A stretch of 64,000 nt of DNA from AC-32 sp963788215 (GTDB lineage Bacteria; Actinomycetota; Thermoleophilia; Gaiellales; Gaiellaceae): positions 868,001-932,000 of the forward strand of contig CAWBFX010000010.1 in assembly GCA_963788215.1 (NCBI GenBank). Direction: 5' to 3'. The notes beneath the pieces were generated by a model. It made no database searches and had not been told where the DNA came from. It saw nothing but the letters and a program-made list of their open reading frames with translations. A program made the position numbers and the translations under genes. The stretch's first letter is position 1. Each line of letters begins with the position of its first letter. This document shows, piece by piece, positions 16,566 to 24,969 of the stretch.

Positions 16566-17475
16566 TCTCGAGCTCACCGTCGGCCGGAGGCACGTCCGCG
16601 TCAGCCACCCGGAACGCGTGCTCTACCCCGCGGACGGCGTCACGAAGGGCGATCTCGCGCACTACTACGTCGCGGTCGCCGACGCGATCGTCCCGCACCT
16701 GCGCGACCGCCCGTTCACGCTCAAGCGCTATCCCCACGGCATCCGCGAGCAGGCGTACTTCCACAAGCAGGCGCCGAAGGGCAAGCCGGACTGGCTGCCG
16801 ACGCGCCGGTTCCGCACCTGGCCGCGCGAGGGCGAGTCGCGCCTCGTCGACTTCACGCTCGTGAACGAGCCGGCGGCGCTCGTGTGGATGGTGCAGATGA
16901 ACTGCATCGACATGAACGCCTGGTACTCGCGCGTCGACAAGCCCGAGCGGCCCGACTACGTCGTCTTCGACCTCGACCCGCCGGAGACGCGGAACGGCTT
17001 CGCGCAGGCGATCAAGGTCGCGCACCTCGTCCGCGAGGCGCTCGACGGGCTCGAGCTCCGCTCGTACGTGAAGACGAGCGGAGCGGACGGGATCCACGTC
17101 CTCGTCCCGATCACGCGCCGTTCGACGTACCCGGAGACCTACGAGCTCGCCGAGCGGGTGTCGCGAGGGCTCGAAGCGGAGAACCCCGGTCTCGTGACCA
17201 CCGAGTGGCTGAAGAAGAAGCGCCGCGGCGTCCTGGTCGACCACCGCCAGAACGGGCACGGAAAGACGATCGCGTCCGTCTACTCCGTCCGGCCGAAGCC
17301 GGGCGCGCCGGTCTCGACGCCGCTGCGCTGGGAGGAGCTGCACGAGAAGGTGCGGCCGCGGGACTTCGGGATGCGCGAGGCGCTGGAGCGGATCCAGCGG
17401 GAGGGTGACCTGTTCGAGCCCGTGCTCCGCGGCGGGCAGTCGCTCTCGCCCGCGCTGCGCTCGCTGCGCGGTTGA
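16558..17475 (+). CDS. LigD-type NHEJ primase/polymerase domain protein, stand-alone
   Basis: 305 residues covering only the polymerase (PolDom, archaeo-eukaryotic primase fold) of LigD. It fills gaps at DNA breaks during non-homologous end joining and prefers ribonucleotides. Catalytic aspartates are in VVFDLDPP near 135-137, and a third in VDHRQN near 225. HPERVLYP, LKRYPHGI, KTSGADGIHVLVPI and IASVYSVRPKPGAPVSTP are family landmarks. No Ku, ligase or nuclease module is fused or present in the window. TTG 16558 overlaps the methyltransferase gene, so it sits in a metabolic operon. Confidence 0.93.
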   Translation: MPDLELTVGRRHVRVSHPERVLYPADGVTKGDLAHYYVAVADAIVPHLRDRPFTLKRYPHGIREQAYFHKQAPKGKPDWLPTRRFRTWPREGESRLVDFTLVNEPAALVWMVQMNCIDMNAWYSRVDKPERPDYVVFDLDPPETRNGFAQAIKVAHLVREALDGLELRSYVKTSGADGIHVLVPITRRSTYPETYELAERVSRGLEAENPGLVTTEWLKKKRRGVLVDHRQNGHGKTIASVYSVRPKPGAPVSTPLRWEELHEKVRPRDFGMREALERIQREGDLFEPVLRGGQSLSPALRSLRG

Positions 17476-18896
17476 AGCGCGCCGTCGTGATCGGCTCGGG
17501 GCCGAACGGCCTCGCGGGGGCGATCGCGCTCGCGCAGGCGGGCTTCGCGGTCGAGCTTCACGAGGCTGAGGCCCAGCTCGGCGGCGGTATGCAGTCCGTG
17601 GAGCTGACGCTGCCGGGCTTCGTGCACGACGTGTGCTCGTCGATCCACCCACTCGGGGTCGGGTCGCCGTTCTTCCGCGAGCTCGACCTCGACATCGACT
17701 GGATTCATCCGGACGCGCCCGCGGCGCACCCGTTCGACGACGGCAGCGCGCTGCTGCTCGAGCGAGATCTCGAGGCGACCGCCGCGCAGCTCGGGCGGGA
17801 CAAGGCCGCCTACCGGCGGCTCGTGGGGCCGCTCGTCGCCGCCTGGCGCGAGATCGAGCACGTGCTGATCGGGCCGATGCCGGTGTCACCTCGGCGCGCG
17901 CTCGACGTGCGCGCCCGGCTCGGAACGCGCGGGCTCGTCACGGCGCTGCGCGCGTCGCTCGCTGCTGCGCGGCCGCTCGCAGAGAGCCTCTTCGCGGAGG
18001 AGCGGACGCGCGGCTGGTTCGCGGGCCACTCGGGCCACTCGATGCTGCCGCTCGAACGCCGGCCGAGCGGCGGCTTCGGCCTCGCGCTGCTGACGCTCGG
18101 CCACGCGGTGGGCTGGCCGTTTCCGCGGGGCGGCTCTCAGCGGCTCGCAGACGCACTTGCCACGCGCCTGCGGGAGCTCGGGGGCGAGATCCACCTCTCG
18201 AGTGCCGTCGACGATCTGCCGCGGGCCGACGTTGTGCTGGCCGACGTCTCGCCGCGCGAGCTCGCCCGGATCTGCGGCGAGCGGCTGTCGCACTCGTACC
18301 GGAGCCGGCTGCTCTCGTACCGCCACGGCCCTGGCGCGTTCAAGCTCGACTGGGCGCTCGACGGGCCGATCCCGTGGACCGCTCCCGAATGCGCGCGGGC
18401 CGGGACGGTTCACCTCGGCGCAAGCCTCGAGGAGATCTCGGCTTCGGAATGGGGCGCCTGGAGCGGCCGGCCGGGCGGGCGGCCGTTCGTCCTGCTCGCG
18501 CAGACGAGCCTCTTCGACGACACGCGGGCTCCGGCCGGCAAGCACACGGCTTGGGCGTATTGCCACGTCCCGAATGGCTCGTCCGTCGACATGACCGAGC
18601 GCGTCGAGTCGCAGGTCGAGCGCTTCGCGCCCGGCTTCCGCGACCTCATCCTCGCCCGCCACGCGTTCGGGCCGGCCGAGCTCGAGGCGCACAACCGCAA
18701 CCTCGTCGGCGGCGACCTCAACGGCGGCGCGATGGACCTGGGCCAGCTCCTCTTCCGGCCGGTGCGGAAGCTCGTGCCGTACCGGACACCGCTGCGTGGC
18801 GTGTACCTGTGCTCCTCCTCGACCCCGCCGGGCGGCGGGGTGCACGGGATGTGCGGCTACTCGGCCGCGCGTGTAGCTCTCGCCGATCTCGGATAG
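17472..18896 (+). CDS. FAD-dependent oxidoreductase, phytoene desaturase-like
   Basis: 474 residues. The N-terminal dinucleotide fold reads VVIGSGPNGLAGAIALAQAG with ELHEAEAQLGGGM; the C-terminal FAD segment is GVYLCSSSTPPGGGVHGMCGY. This matches the carotenoid desaturase/amine oxidase-like group often labelled NAD(P)/FAD-dependent oxidoreductase. There are no carotenoid genes nearby, so a carotenoid role is not supported. TTG 17472 overlaps the previous stop as TTGA. Confidence 0.85.
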   Translation: MKRAVVIGSGPNGLAGAIALAQAGFAVELHEAEAQLGGGMQSVELTLPGFVHDVCSSIHPLGVGSPFFRELDLDIDWIHPDAPAAHPFDDGSALLLERDLEATAAQLGRDKAAYRRLVGPLVAAWREIEHVLIGPMPVSPRRALDVRARLGTRGLVTALRASLAAARPLAESLFAEERTRGWFAGHSGHSMLPLERRPSGGFGLALLTLGHAVGWPFPRGGSQRLADALATRLRELGGEIHLSSAVDDLPRADVVLADVSPRELARICGERLSHSYRSRLLSYRHGPGAFKLDWALDGPIPWTAPECARAGTVHLGASLEEISASEWGAWSGRPGGRPFVLLAQTSLFDDTRAPAGKHTAWAYCHVPNGSSVDMTERVESQVERFAPGFRDLILARHAFGPAELEAHNRNLVGGDLNGGAMDLGQLLFRPVRKLVPYRTPLRGVYLCSSSTPPGGGVHGMCGYSAARVALADLG

Positions 18897-18905
18897 GAGG
18901 CGACG

Positions 18906-19637
18906 ATGAAGCTGGGAGAACATGTCGTCAGGCTCGGCAGCCCCTACGTCCACTGGTACCTCGTGGGCGACGGCGCGCACGTGACGGTCGTCGACGCGGG
19001 CGTTCCCGGCTACCGGAGCCAGCTCGCGGGCGGCTGCGCCGAGCTCGGCCGCACGGAAGCCGACGTCTCGGCGGTGGTGCTGACGCATGCGCACGCCGAC
19101 CACATCGGCGTCGCCGAGATCCTGCGGACGGAGCTGCGCGTCCCGGTCTGGGTGCACGAGGGCGACCGCGACCTGGCCACCACCGCAAAGGCGATGGGCA
19201 AGAACGAGGGCTCGATGCTCCCTTACTTCCGCTACGGCGCCGCCTGGAAGCTGACGTTCGAGCTCATCCGCAACGGCGCGGCCAAGCCGCGGCCGATCAA
19301 GGAGGTGCGAACCTTCTCCGACGGCGAGCAGCTCGACGTTCCCGGCGGCCTTCGCGCCGTCCACACGCCCGGCCACACGGACGGCCACTGCGTGCTCGTC
19401 TCGGAGACGGCCGGCGTCTGCTTCGTGGGAGACGCGATCTGCAGCTACAACCCGCTCACCGGGGAACGCGGGCCCCAGCTTCTGCCGCGAGCCTTCACGA
19501 AGGACGTCGCGCAGGCGACCGCGTCCCTCGACCGGCTGTCAGGGTTGGGCGTGGAGTCGTTGCTGCCGGGTCACGGCGAGCCGATGGAGTCGCCCGACGA
19601 AGCCGTCACGCGCGCGAAGGGCCGCGGCCCGACGTAG
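18906..19637 (+). CDS. Metallo-beta-lactamase-fold hydrolase
   Basis: 243 residues. Zinc ligands are visible in LTHAHADHIGVAE (HxHxDH) near 61-66, VHTPGHTDGHCVLV, VCFVGDAICSY and LLPGHGEPM. This makes it a glyoxalase-II-like or lactonase-like enzyme; substrate unknown. Unlike its operon neighbours it has a strong ribosome site, AGGAGG five bases before ATG 18906. Last gene of the operon begun at 13930. Confidence 0.9.
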   Translation: MKLGEHVVRLGSPYVHWYLVGDGAHVTVVDAGVPGYRSQLAGGCAELGRTEADVSAVVLTHAHADHIGVAEILRTELRVPVWVHEGDRDLATTAKAMGKNEGSMLPYFRYGAAWKLTFELIRNGAAKPRPIKEVRTFSDGEQLDVPGGLRAVHTPGHTDGHCVLVSETAGVCFVGDAICSYNPLTGERGPQLLPRAFTKDVAQATASLDRLSGLGVESLLPGHGEPMESPDEAVTRAKGRGPT

Positions 19638-19640
19638 AGT
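19635..19640 (+). promoter_or_regulatory. -10 box TAGAGT of a leaderless transcript
   Basis: TAGAGT ends 7 bases before GTG 19648 and contains the stop codon of the MBL gene. No ribosome site is seen. Inferred from position. Confidence 0.45.
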
Positions 19641-19647
19641 CGCGGCC

Positions 19648-20289
19648 GTGCTCCTGGCGGCCGACTGGGTGACGATTTCCGCGCTCGCGACAGCGGGCGG
19701 GACCCTCATCCTGGCGCTGGCGACCTTCGCCTCGGTGCGCTCGGCGAACCGGGCGGCGCGCGTGGCCGAGCGCTCGCTCCTAGTGGGACTGCGTCCATTG
19801 CTGCTGCCGGCCCGCCTCGAGGACGCACCTCAGAAGGTTGCCTTCCAGGAGGGCCGTCACCTGGTCGTGCCGGGAGGATCCGCGACCGCCGAGGCCGAGG
19901 AGCAGACGGTGCTGCTTGCCGCGGCGCTCCGGAACGTCGGCTCGGGGACGGCCGTTCTACACGGCTGGCACTTCTACCCCGAGGTCGTCACCGGCAGCGC
20001 CGATCATCCGCCGCCGGACGAGTTCACCCGCCTGAGCCGAGACATCTACATCGCAGCGGGCGAGGTCGGCTTCTGGCAGGGCAGCTTTCGAGACCCGAGC
20101 TCAGCGGCGTTTGCGGAGGCCCACGAGACGATCGCGGGGGGCGGCGAATGGACTGTGGACGTGCTCTACGGCGACGCCGAAGGTGGCCAGCGGATGATCA
20201 GCCGTTACGCGATGTTCTCGCGCGAGGGTGGGAACTGGCTGATCTCGGCCGGCCGCCATTGGTACATCGACGGCGCAGCTCCGCGTTAG
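19648..20289 (+). CDS. Hypothetical protein with one N-terminal membrane segment
   Basis: 213 residues, no family recognised. Residues 8-30 form a hydrophobic helix (ISALATAGGTLILALATFASV), followed by a basic helix RSANRAARVAERSL. The rest looks like a beta-rich domain with aromatic residues (LHGWHFYPEVV, VGFWQGSF, WYIDGAAPR). The layout suggests a domain held at the membrane surface. GTG start just after a -10 box. It converges with the secreted-protein gene at 20286, overlapping by 4 bases. Confidence 0.6.
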   Translation: MLLAADWVTISALATAGGTLILALATFASVRSANRAARVAERSLLVGLRPLLLPARLEDAPQKVAFQEGRHLVVPGGSATAEAEEQTVLLAAALRNVGSGTAVLHGWHFYPEVVTGSADHPPPDEFTRLSRDIYIAAGEVGFWQGSFRDPSSAAFAEAHETIAGGGEWTVDVLYGDAEGGQRMISRYAMFSREGGNWLISAGRHWYIDGAAPR

Positions 20290-21197
20290 GGCCTGAGGCT
20301 CGAGGTGTCGACCACCTCGAAGTTGGAACCCGTCACCCGGCCGAGCGTGTGGAGCTGGTCGTTCGACCACCCGCGGTTCGGCGCGCCGGTGATGTACCAG
20401 TCGGAGCCGTTGTCGGCGACGATCATCCCGTAGCGCTTGAGCGCGGTCAGCACGATCCGCGCCTGGCGTGGGAACCGGCTCACGTCGAAGCTCGCCTTGA
20501 GCCGGACGCGCAGGCCCATCGGGGGCAGGCTGGGATCCGTCAGGGAGCTCGCGTAGTGGCGGGCGGGATAGATGTACGCGCGCCGGCTGCGCTGCACCGT
20601 GAAGCGCAGCGCGTGGTCGATCACGCCGCGCTTGACCTCGTCGTAGCGCGCGAGCCCGGGGAAGATCGGCAGTCCGGCGGCGTCGGCCGACGTCCAGCCC
20701 GCGGGCCGCACGTGGTTGGAGCGCAGGCTCCAGGTCGCGCCGGCCCAGGCGTGCCAGCGGCCGTTCTGCTTCTCGAGGCCGCCGAGCTCGTAGAGGCGGC
20801 ACGCGGTCTTGTCGAGGAGCAGCGCGTGGTGATCGCTGCCGCCCTCGATGTGGACGCGCTTCGGGATCGGGTAGCGGACGTGGTCGCTCTCGTCGGAGTA
20901 TTCGAAGGTCACGCGTGAGCGCGCCGTCTTCTTGCTCACGACGTCGTAGGGGATCCCGATCGGCGAGCCGTCCCAGAGACCGGAGCCGAAATCGGCGTGG
21001 AGCCCGGTGTCCGTTCCGATCGAGCCGATGATCGCGGCGGAGTTCTGGGCGACCGGAAGCTTGTCCACGCGCCGGTTCCACGGGTTCGTCTTCGGAAAGA
21101 CCGGACAGCGCGGGGCGGAGGGGAGGCGAAGCGCCTCGGCCGCCGGCGCACCGAGCGCAAGAGCCAGGACGAGGAGGGGAAGAAGGCGGCGAGTCAT
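20286..21197 (-). CDS. Secreted conserved protein of unknown function
   Basis: 303 residues from ATG 21197, which overlaps the stop of the upstream Nudix gene, so the two are translated together. Residues 1-22 are a signal peptide (LLPLLVLALALGAPAAEA). The mature part has strong motifs: FPKTNPWNRRVDKLPV, IGTDTGLHADFGSG, YPIPKRVHIEGGSDHHALL, RPAGWTSADAAGLPIFPGL, and YGMIVADNGSDWYITGAPN. From memory these recur in secreted proteins of several bacterial phyla, with no known function. Conserved His, Asp and Trp suggest a hydrolase or carbohydrate-binding role, but this is only a guess. Confidence 0.7.
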   Translation of the reverse strand: MTRRLLPLLVLALALGAPAAEALRLPSAPRCPVFPKTNPWNRRVDKLPVAQNSAAIIGSIGTDTGLHADFGSGLWDGSPIGIPYDVVSKKTARSRVTFEYSDESDHVRYPIPKRVHIEGGSDHHALLLDKTACRLYELGGLEKQNGRWHAWAGATWSLRSNHVRPAGWTSADAAGLPIFPGLARYDEVKRGVIDHALRFTVQRSRRAYIYPARHYASSLTDPSLPPMGLRVRLKASFDVSRFPRQARIVLTALKRYGMIVADNGSDWYITGAPNRGWSNDQLHTLGRVTGSNFEVVDTSSLRP

Positions 21198-22003
21198 GAC
21201 TCGTCTATCGACATCCGTACCCGTTCGAGCAAAGGATCCGGCTTCCCCCAAAGGAGGGGCGGCTCGTCGAGGGAGGCCCAGCGGCAGCGAAAGACGAACT
21301 GCGTGTCCATGCCGCTGCCCGTCACCGCGTGATCCCATTCGGCCGGCGTCGCGGCGTCGGTCACCGCGTGGAATGCGTAACTCTCGTTGCCGCCGGTGCC
21401 GTGTAACCGCGCCACCTCCGCCGGCCCGGCGAGCTCGCGGATGACCCGGATGCCCGTGACTCCGGTCTCCTCCTCGACCTCGCGCGCAAGGCCCTCCTCC
21501 AGGCTTTCGTGAGCGTCGATTCGGCCGGCGGGGACGTGCGTCTTGCCTTCGTGGTCGAAGACGAGCAGTTCGCGGCCGCGCGTGACGTACGCGACCACGC
21601 GCTTGCGGAGGACGGCCTCCAGGAAGGCTCCGTGCTCTCCGTACACCAACGTGCTCTTCAGCAGCGGAACCCAGCGGCAGCGCAGTCCGCCGTGCGCCCA
21701 CTCGTCAGCGGTCGGCTCGGCCGGCGTGGCATGCAGGAAGTGATTCTCGTCGCGCACATCCGCGACGCGCCAGCTGGGTTGCTCCTCCGCGCCGAGCTCC
21801 CGCAGCACGCGAACCTCGAGCCCAGTCTCCTCGCGCACCTCGCGGACTGCCGTCTGGTCGAACGTCTCGCCCGACTCGACGCGTCCACCCGGCACGACGG
21901 AGACGAACTCCGGCTCGCCGGCGATGTCGAAGACCAGTAGCTGGTCAGCGCCCGTCCGCGGGTGCTCGCGCGTTACGTAGACGACGACTCGAGGCCTAGC
22001 CAG
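21194..22003 (-). CDS. Double-Nudix-domain hydrolase, start uncertain
   Basis: Two Nudix domains in one chain. The first holds PGGRVESGETFDQTAVREV then REETGLEV; the second holds PAGRIDAHESLEEGLAREV then EEETGVTG. Both keep the metal-binding glutamates (REVREE and REVEEE). GTG at 21895 would cut off the first strand of domain one. The conserved sequence RVVVYVTREHPRTGADQLLVF continues upstream to at least 21980 with no ATG, GTG or TTG. CTG at 22003-22001, overlapping the upstream stop, is the only start-like codon I see, and it gives 269 residues. Nucleoside diphosphate derivatives are the usual substrates. Confidence 0.75.
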   Translation of the reverse strand: MARPRVVVYVTREHPRTGADQLLVFDIAGEPEFVSVVPGGRVESGETFDQTAVREVREETGLEVRVLRELGAEEQPSWRVADVRDENHFLHATPAEPTADEWAHGGLRCRWVPLLKSTLVYGEHGAFLEAVLRKRVVAYVTRGRELLVFDHEGKTHVPAGRIDAHESLEEGLAREVEEETGVTGIRVIRELAGPAEVARLHGTGGNESYAFHAVTDAATPAEWDHAVTGSGMDTQFVFRCRWASLDEPPLLWGKPDPLLERVRMSIDES

Positions 22004-22556
22004 AGCGTTCGGCGCGCATCTTCGCCTTGTGCGCGCGCTTCTTCGCCTGGTACTCGTCGAGCGCCTCGGGCGAGTCCACGTCCCCGAGCGTCGGGTGCGA
22101 CGGCGCGAGCTCGCGCGCGACCTCGACGCCGAAGCGCTTCGCCAGCACCGCGGAAAGCGCCTTCACCTTCATCTCGCCGAAGCCGGGCAGCGCCGAGATC
22201 CGCTTGCGCAGGTCGGCCGCATCCTGTGCCTCGCGCCAGAGCCGCGACGCGTCGCCGCCGTACTCCTCCTCGACGAGCGCGCAGAGGTCCTGCACGCGCC
22301 CGGCCATCGAGCCCGGGAAACGATGCACGGCCGGCGTCTCGCGGAAGGCGGCTTCGACCTCGCCCGGATCGCGCCGCGCGATCTCGAGCGTTCCGAGCCG
22401 CTGCTTGATCTTCAGCGGCCCTGCAAAGGCGGTCTGCACCGGCACCTGCTGGTCGAGCGCGAATCCGATCAGCAGCGCAAGCGGGTCGCGCGCGATCAGC
22501 TCGTCGGCTTCGTCGTTGCCGGTGAAGTGAAGGCGATCGGGAGCGGCGACGGCCAT
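21996..22556 (-). CDS. HhH-GPD superfamily base-excision DNA repair protein
   Basis: 186 residues from ATG 22556; GTG 22565 is the alternative. The helix-hairpin-helix reads LRKRISALPGFGEMKVKALSAVL near residues 115-140, and ALLIGFALDQQVPVQTAF is the conserved opening. This resembles an uncharacterised actinobacterial branch of the EndoIII/AlkA superfamily, with no iron-sulfur cysteines at the C-terminus. A basic lysine-rich tail (KKRAHKAKMRAERSG) may bind DNA. The ATG start is supported by a TAGGGT box exactly 7 bases upstream. Confidence 0.8.
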   Translation of the reverse strand: MAVAAPDRLHFTGNDEADELIARDPLALLIGFALDQQVPVQTAFAGPLKIKQRLGTLEIARRDPGEVEAAFRETPAVHRFPGSMAGRVQDLCALVEEEYGGDASRLWREAQDAADLRKRISALPGFGEMKVKALSAVLAKRFGVEVARELAPSHPTLGDVDSPEALDEYQAKKRAHKAKMRAERSG

Positions 22557-22563
22557 CGGCGAC

Positions 22564-22573
22564 ACCCTACTAT
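22564..22573. promoter_or_regulatory. Overlapping divergent -10 boxes
   Basis: ACCCTACTAT reads TAGGGT on the minus strand (22569 to 22564, 7 bases from ATG 22556) and TACTAT on the plus strand (22568-22573, 8 bases from ATG 22582). The two genes would start from one shared opening site as leaderless transcripts. Confidence 0.5.
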
Positions 22574-22581
22574 CCCCGGCA

Positions 22582-23031
22582 ATGGAGCCCGAGGAGCAGA
22601 GACAGCTCGGCGTCGACCTCTACAACGAGACGTGGACCTTGATGCAAAGGACCGACCGGGCAGCCGCCGACGACGACGAGATGCTGCACTGCGCGCACGC
22701 CTCGGCCTACCACTGGCTGCAGGTCGGAACCCAGGCCAACCGCGCGCGGAGCGAGTGGCTCTGCTCGCGCGTCTACACCGTCCTCGCGCTCCCCGAGCCG
22801 GCGCTCCGCCACGCCCGGCGCTGCCTGGAGCTGGTCGAGTCGGCGCCGGGGGAGATGGAGGACTGGGACCTGGCCGCCGCCCACGAGGCGCTCGCGCGGG
22901 CTCACGCGACTGCGGGCGACGGCGATCAGGCGGCGAAGCAGGTAGAGCTCGGCCGTGCAGCTCTCGCCCGAATCGCCGACGCAGAGGACAGAGAGCACCT
23001 CGAGTCCGATCTCGCGACGATCCCTATCTGA
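22582..23031 (+). CDS. Hypothetical helical (TPR-like) protein
   Basis: 149 residues, no named family recognised. It is almost wholly alpha-helical and acidic, with paired-helix spacing as in tetratricopeptide repeats (for example HASAYHWLQVGTQANRARSEW, RHARRCLELVES, AAHEALARAHATAGDGDQAA). A protein-interaction role is possible. No signal peptide or membrane segment. Its end overlaps the convergent kinase gene by 8 bases. Confidence 0.6.
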   Translation: MEPEEQRQLGVDLYNETWTLMQRTDRAAADDDEMLHCAHASAYHWLQVGTQANRARSEWLCSRVYTVLALPEPALRHARRCLELVESAPGEMEDWDLAAAHEALARAHATAGDGDQAAKQVELGRAALARIADAEDREHLESDLATIPI

Positions 23032-23548
23032 CGGCGGCCTCCAGCCATTTCCGCGCCTCCTCGACCGAGCGCAGCCGGACGAAGCGCGGGTCGCGGCCGT
23101 ACCGCTGCGGCCACGTGCGGCGGTGGCGGAAATGGCCCCGCAGCATCCACATGAACAGCGACTCCCGGCCCCAGAGCGCTGTGCGCCACTGCTCCTTGTT
23201 GCCGCTCCACAACTCGACGTCGTTGCGGATGCGGTGCGAGGTGCGCCGCCAGAGCCGCCTCAGCTTCACGCCGAGCGGGAGGTCGAGCCAGACGATCGTC
23301 TCCGCGGCGCCGATCACGGTGTCGCCGAGCTTGACCTCGTAGTTGCCGTCGATCACCCAGCCGTCCGGAGCCGCGTCCATCGCGGCCTGCACCTTCGCGC
23401 CGAACTCCTCGGCGGTCGGCTCGCTCCAGTTCGGCCCGTGGTGGAGCGCGTCCAGCTCGATGTAGGTCACGCCGAGGCGCCTCGCCAGCTCCTCTCCGAA
23501 CGTCGACTTGCCCGACCCGGAGGTGCCCTTGACGTTGACGCGCCTCAA
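23024..23548 (-). CDS. P-loop nucleoside/nucleotide kinase-like protein (adenylate kinase-like)
   Basis: 174 residues. Walker A is VKGTSGSGKSTFGEELA near 7-16, the switch segment DGWVIDGNYEVK follows, and a basic lid-like region is IVWLDLPLGVKLRRLWRRTSHR. This is the pattern of small adenylate-kinase-like proteins, including the DNA topology modulation FlaR group. Substrate unknown. TTG start at 23548, overlapping the end of the DUF1028 gene, so it is part of the minus-strand operon from 24941. Confidence 0.75.
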   Translation of the reverse strand: MRRVNVKGTSGSGKSTFGEELARRLGVTYIELDALHHGPNWSEPTAEEFGAKVQAAMDAAPDGWVIDGNYEVKLGDTVIGAAETIVWLDLPLGVKLRRLWRRTSHRIRNDVELWSGNKEQWRTALWGRESLFMWMLRGHFRHRRTWPQRYGRDPRFVRLRSVEEARKWLEAAVR

Positions 23549-24381
23549 GCTTCGAGGAGCTCGCGGGCGTTCGGCAGCAGCTCCCGGTCTGCGAGCGTGC
23601 GGATGAAGTCAGCCCAGCGAGGCTCGGCTTCGAGCAGCGGCGCGAGCGACGCGCGGGCCTCGTCGAGCTGCCCGGTCGCCGTGAGGCCGAAGACGCGCGC
23701 CAGCTGCCGGTCGAGCTCGGGCAGCACCTCGAGATCCTCGTCGCTCGGCCCCGGCGGCCCGCGCATCGACCTGTAGGCCTCCCGCAGCCGGAGCAGGCGC
23801 CGCAGCTCTCCGAGCGGATCCGGATGGTCGTCGACGCGAACATCGACTTCGCGCTCCCACGGCTTCCCCTCGGCTGCGACGACGAGGATCCCGCCCGCCT
23901 GGCGACCACGCCAGTCGCCGCCGGCCTGCTCGGCCGCGTCGAGGGCCGAGAGCAAACGGTCGGCGAGGGCGCCTTCGGAGCGCTGGAAGGCTTCCGCCAT
24001 CGACTCCCAGACGCGTTCGCTCGCGACCATGTTCGCCTGGGCGCTGAACCCGTCGCCGACTGCGAAGCCCGCCGCCGGGATGCAGGCCGCGCCGACGTGG
24101 ACGGCCGCGCGTCCCTCGGCGTCGAGGATCGCGACCTGCCGGTAGTCACGTGCGTCGTCGGCGGCGACGAGCTCGGCCAGTGCCTCCTCGGGGCTCTTGC
24201 CGCCGCGCAGAAGCTCGAGTCCTAGCGGCCCGTAGGACATCTCCGTGTACGACTGGGTCGCGACGACGCCGACGCCCGGCTCGCCCCACGGCACGACCGC
24301 ACCGGTGTTGAACGCGCGCGACTGGACCGCGACTCCGAGCTCGCCCGTGGCCGAGTCACGACCGACGATCGAGTACGTCAT
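23545..24381 (-). CDS. DUF1028 domain protein (Ntn-hydrolase-like)
   Basis: 278 residues. The DUF1028 core is unmistakable: MTYSIVGRDSATGELGVAVQ, VVATQSYTEMSYGPLGLELL, FSAQANMVASERVWESMAEAF and QAGGILVVAAEGKPW. These proteins share the Ntn-hydrolase fold, and the nucleophile is usually exposed by processing; here none is certain. The C-terminal 70 residues form a helical region after VDDHPDPLGELRRLL. ATG 24381 overlaps the stop of the HIT-like gene (ATGA). Longer readings come from another gene's shadow. Confidence 0.88.
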   Translation of the reverse strand: MTYSIVGRDSATGELGVAVQSRAFNTGAVVPWGEPGVGVVATQSYTEMSYGPLGLELLRGGKSPEEALAELVAADDARDYRQVAILDAEGRAAVHVGAACIPAAGFAVGDGFSAQANMVASERVWESMAEAFQRSEGALADRLLSALDAAEQAGGDWRGRQAGGILVVAAEGKPWEREVDVRVDDHPDPLGELRRLLRLREAYRSMRGPPGPSDEDLEVLPELDRQLARVFGLTATGQLDEARASLAPLLEAEPRWADFIRTLADRELLPNARELLEA

Positions 24382-24941
24382 TCGTCCATCGCGGCGACGA
24401 CGCGCTCCAGGCTTTCGCGCCAGACGTCGTCGGGCACCGGCGGGAGGACGTCGTCCCAGATCGCGGCGAAGCTGTCGCTGAGCTGCCGCATGCGGGCCGG
24501 TCGGCCCATGAACCACCAGTGCAGGTGCTCGCTGCCCTCGCCCCAGCGCCCGATGTGGACGCGGCCGATGTCGCCGGCGGCCCGGGCTGCGCGCTCGACT
24601 CGCTGCAGCAGCGGCCCCATCTCGGCAGCGAGCTCGGGCGGCAGCGTGTCGATGTCGTAGTGCTCCTTCGGCTCGAGGATCAGGACGATGGGCAGTCCGG
24701 TCGGCCCGAGCGCCGTCAGCTGCCAGTGCTCGTCCTCCCAGATCAGGTCGTCCGAGGTCTTGCCACAGGCGCGGCAGTCGACCCCGCCTTCGCCGTGGCG
24801 CGTCTTCTCGTCCGCCGCCGGCGGGCGGAGCTCGCGCGGCCGCATTGCGCCCTCGAATGGGAACGTCTCCCACTCGTCGAGGGGCGGCATGAGGAGCGCG
24901 TGCTTGGCGCGCTCGTAGAACTCTTCCGGGGTCTCGGCCAC
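24378..24941 (-). CDS. HIT-like protein
   Basis: 187 residues. The C-terminal half has a HIT-type strand and histidine cluster (IGRVHIGRWGEGSEHLHWWF), and the central LPIVLILEPKEHYDIDTLP matches HIT/GalT-like folds. The catalytic HxHxH triad is not intact, so this is a distant relative. DCRACG near residue 55 may be part of a zinc site. GTG start. It lies divergent to a canonical HIT gene 28 bases away, which suggests related nucleotide substrates, but this is unproven. Confidence 0.6.
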   Translation of the reverse strand: MAETPEEFYERAKHALLMPPLDEWETFPFEGAMRPRELRPPAADEKTRHGEGGVDCRACGKTSDDLIWEDEHWQLTALGPTGLPIVLILEPKEHYDIDTLPPELAAEMGPLLQRVERAARAAGDIGRVHIGRWGEGSEHLHWWFMGRPARMRQLSDSFAAIWDDVLPPVPDDVWRESLERVVAAMDE

Positions 24942-24952
24942 TGCTTCGGGCG

Positions 24953-24962
24953 ATGCTAACGT
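24953..24962. promoter_or_regulatory. Overlapping divergent -10 boxes between two HIT-like genes
   Basis: TAACGT (24957-24962) ends 7 bases before GTG 24970. On the other strand TAGCAT (24958 to 24953) ends 11 bases before GTG 24941. The boxes overlap by two bases. Confidence 0.4.
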
Positions 24963-24969
24963 CGGCCGC

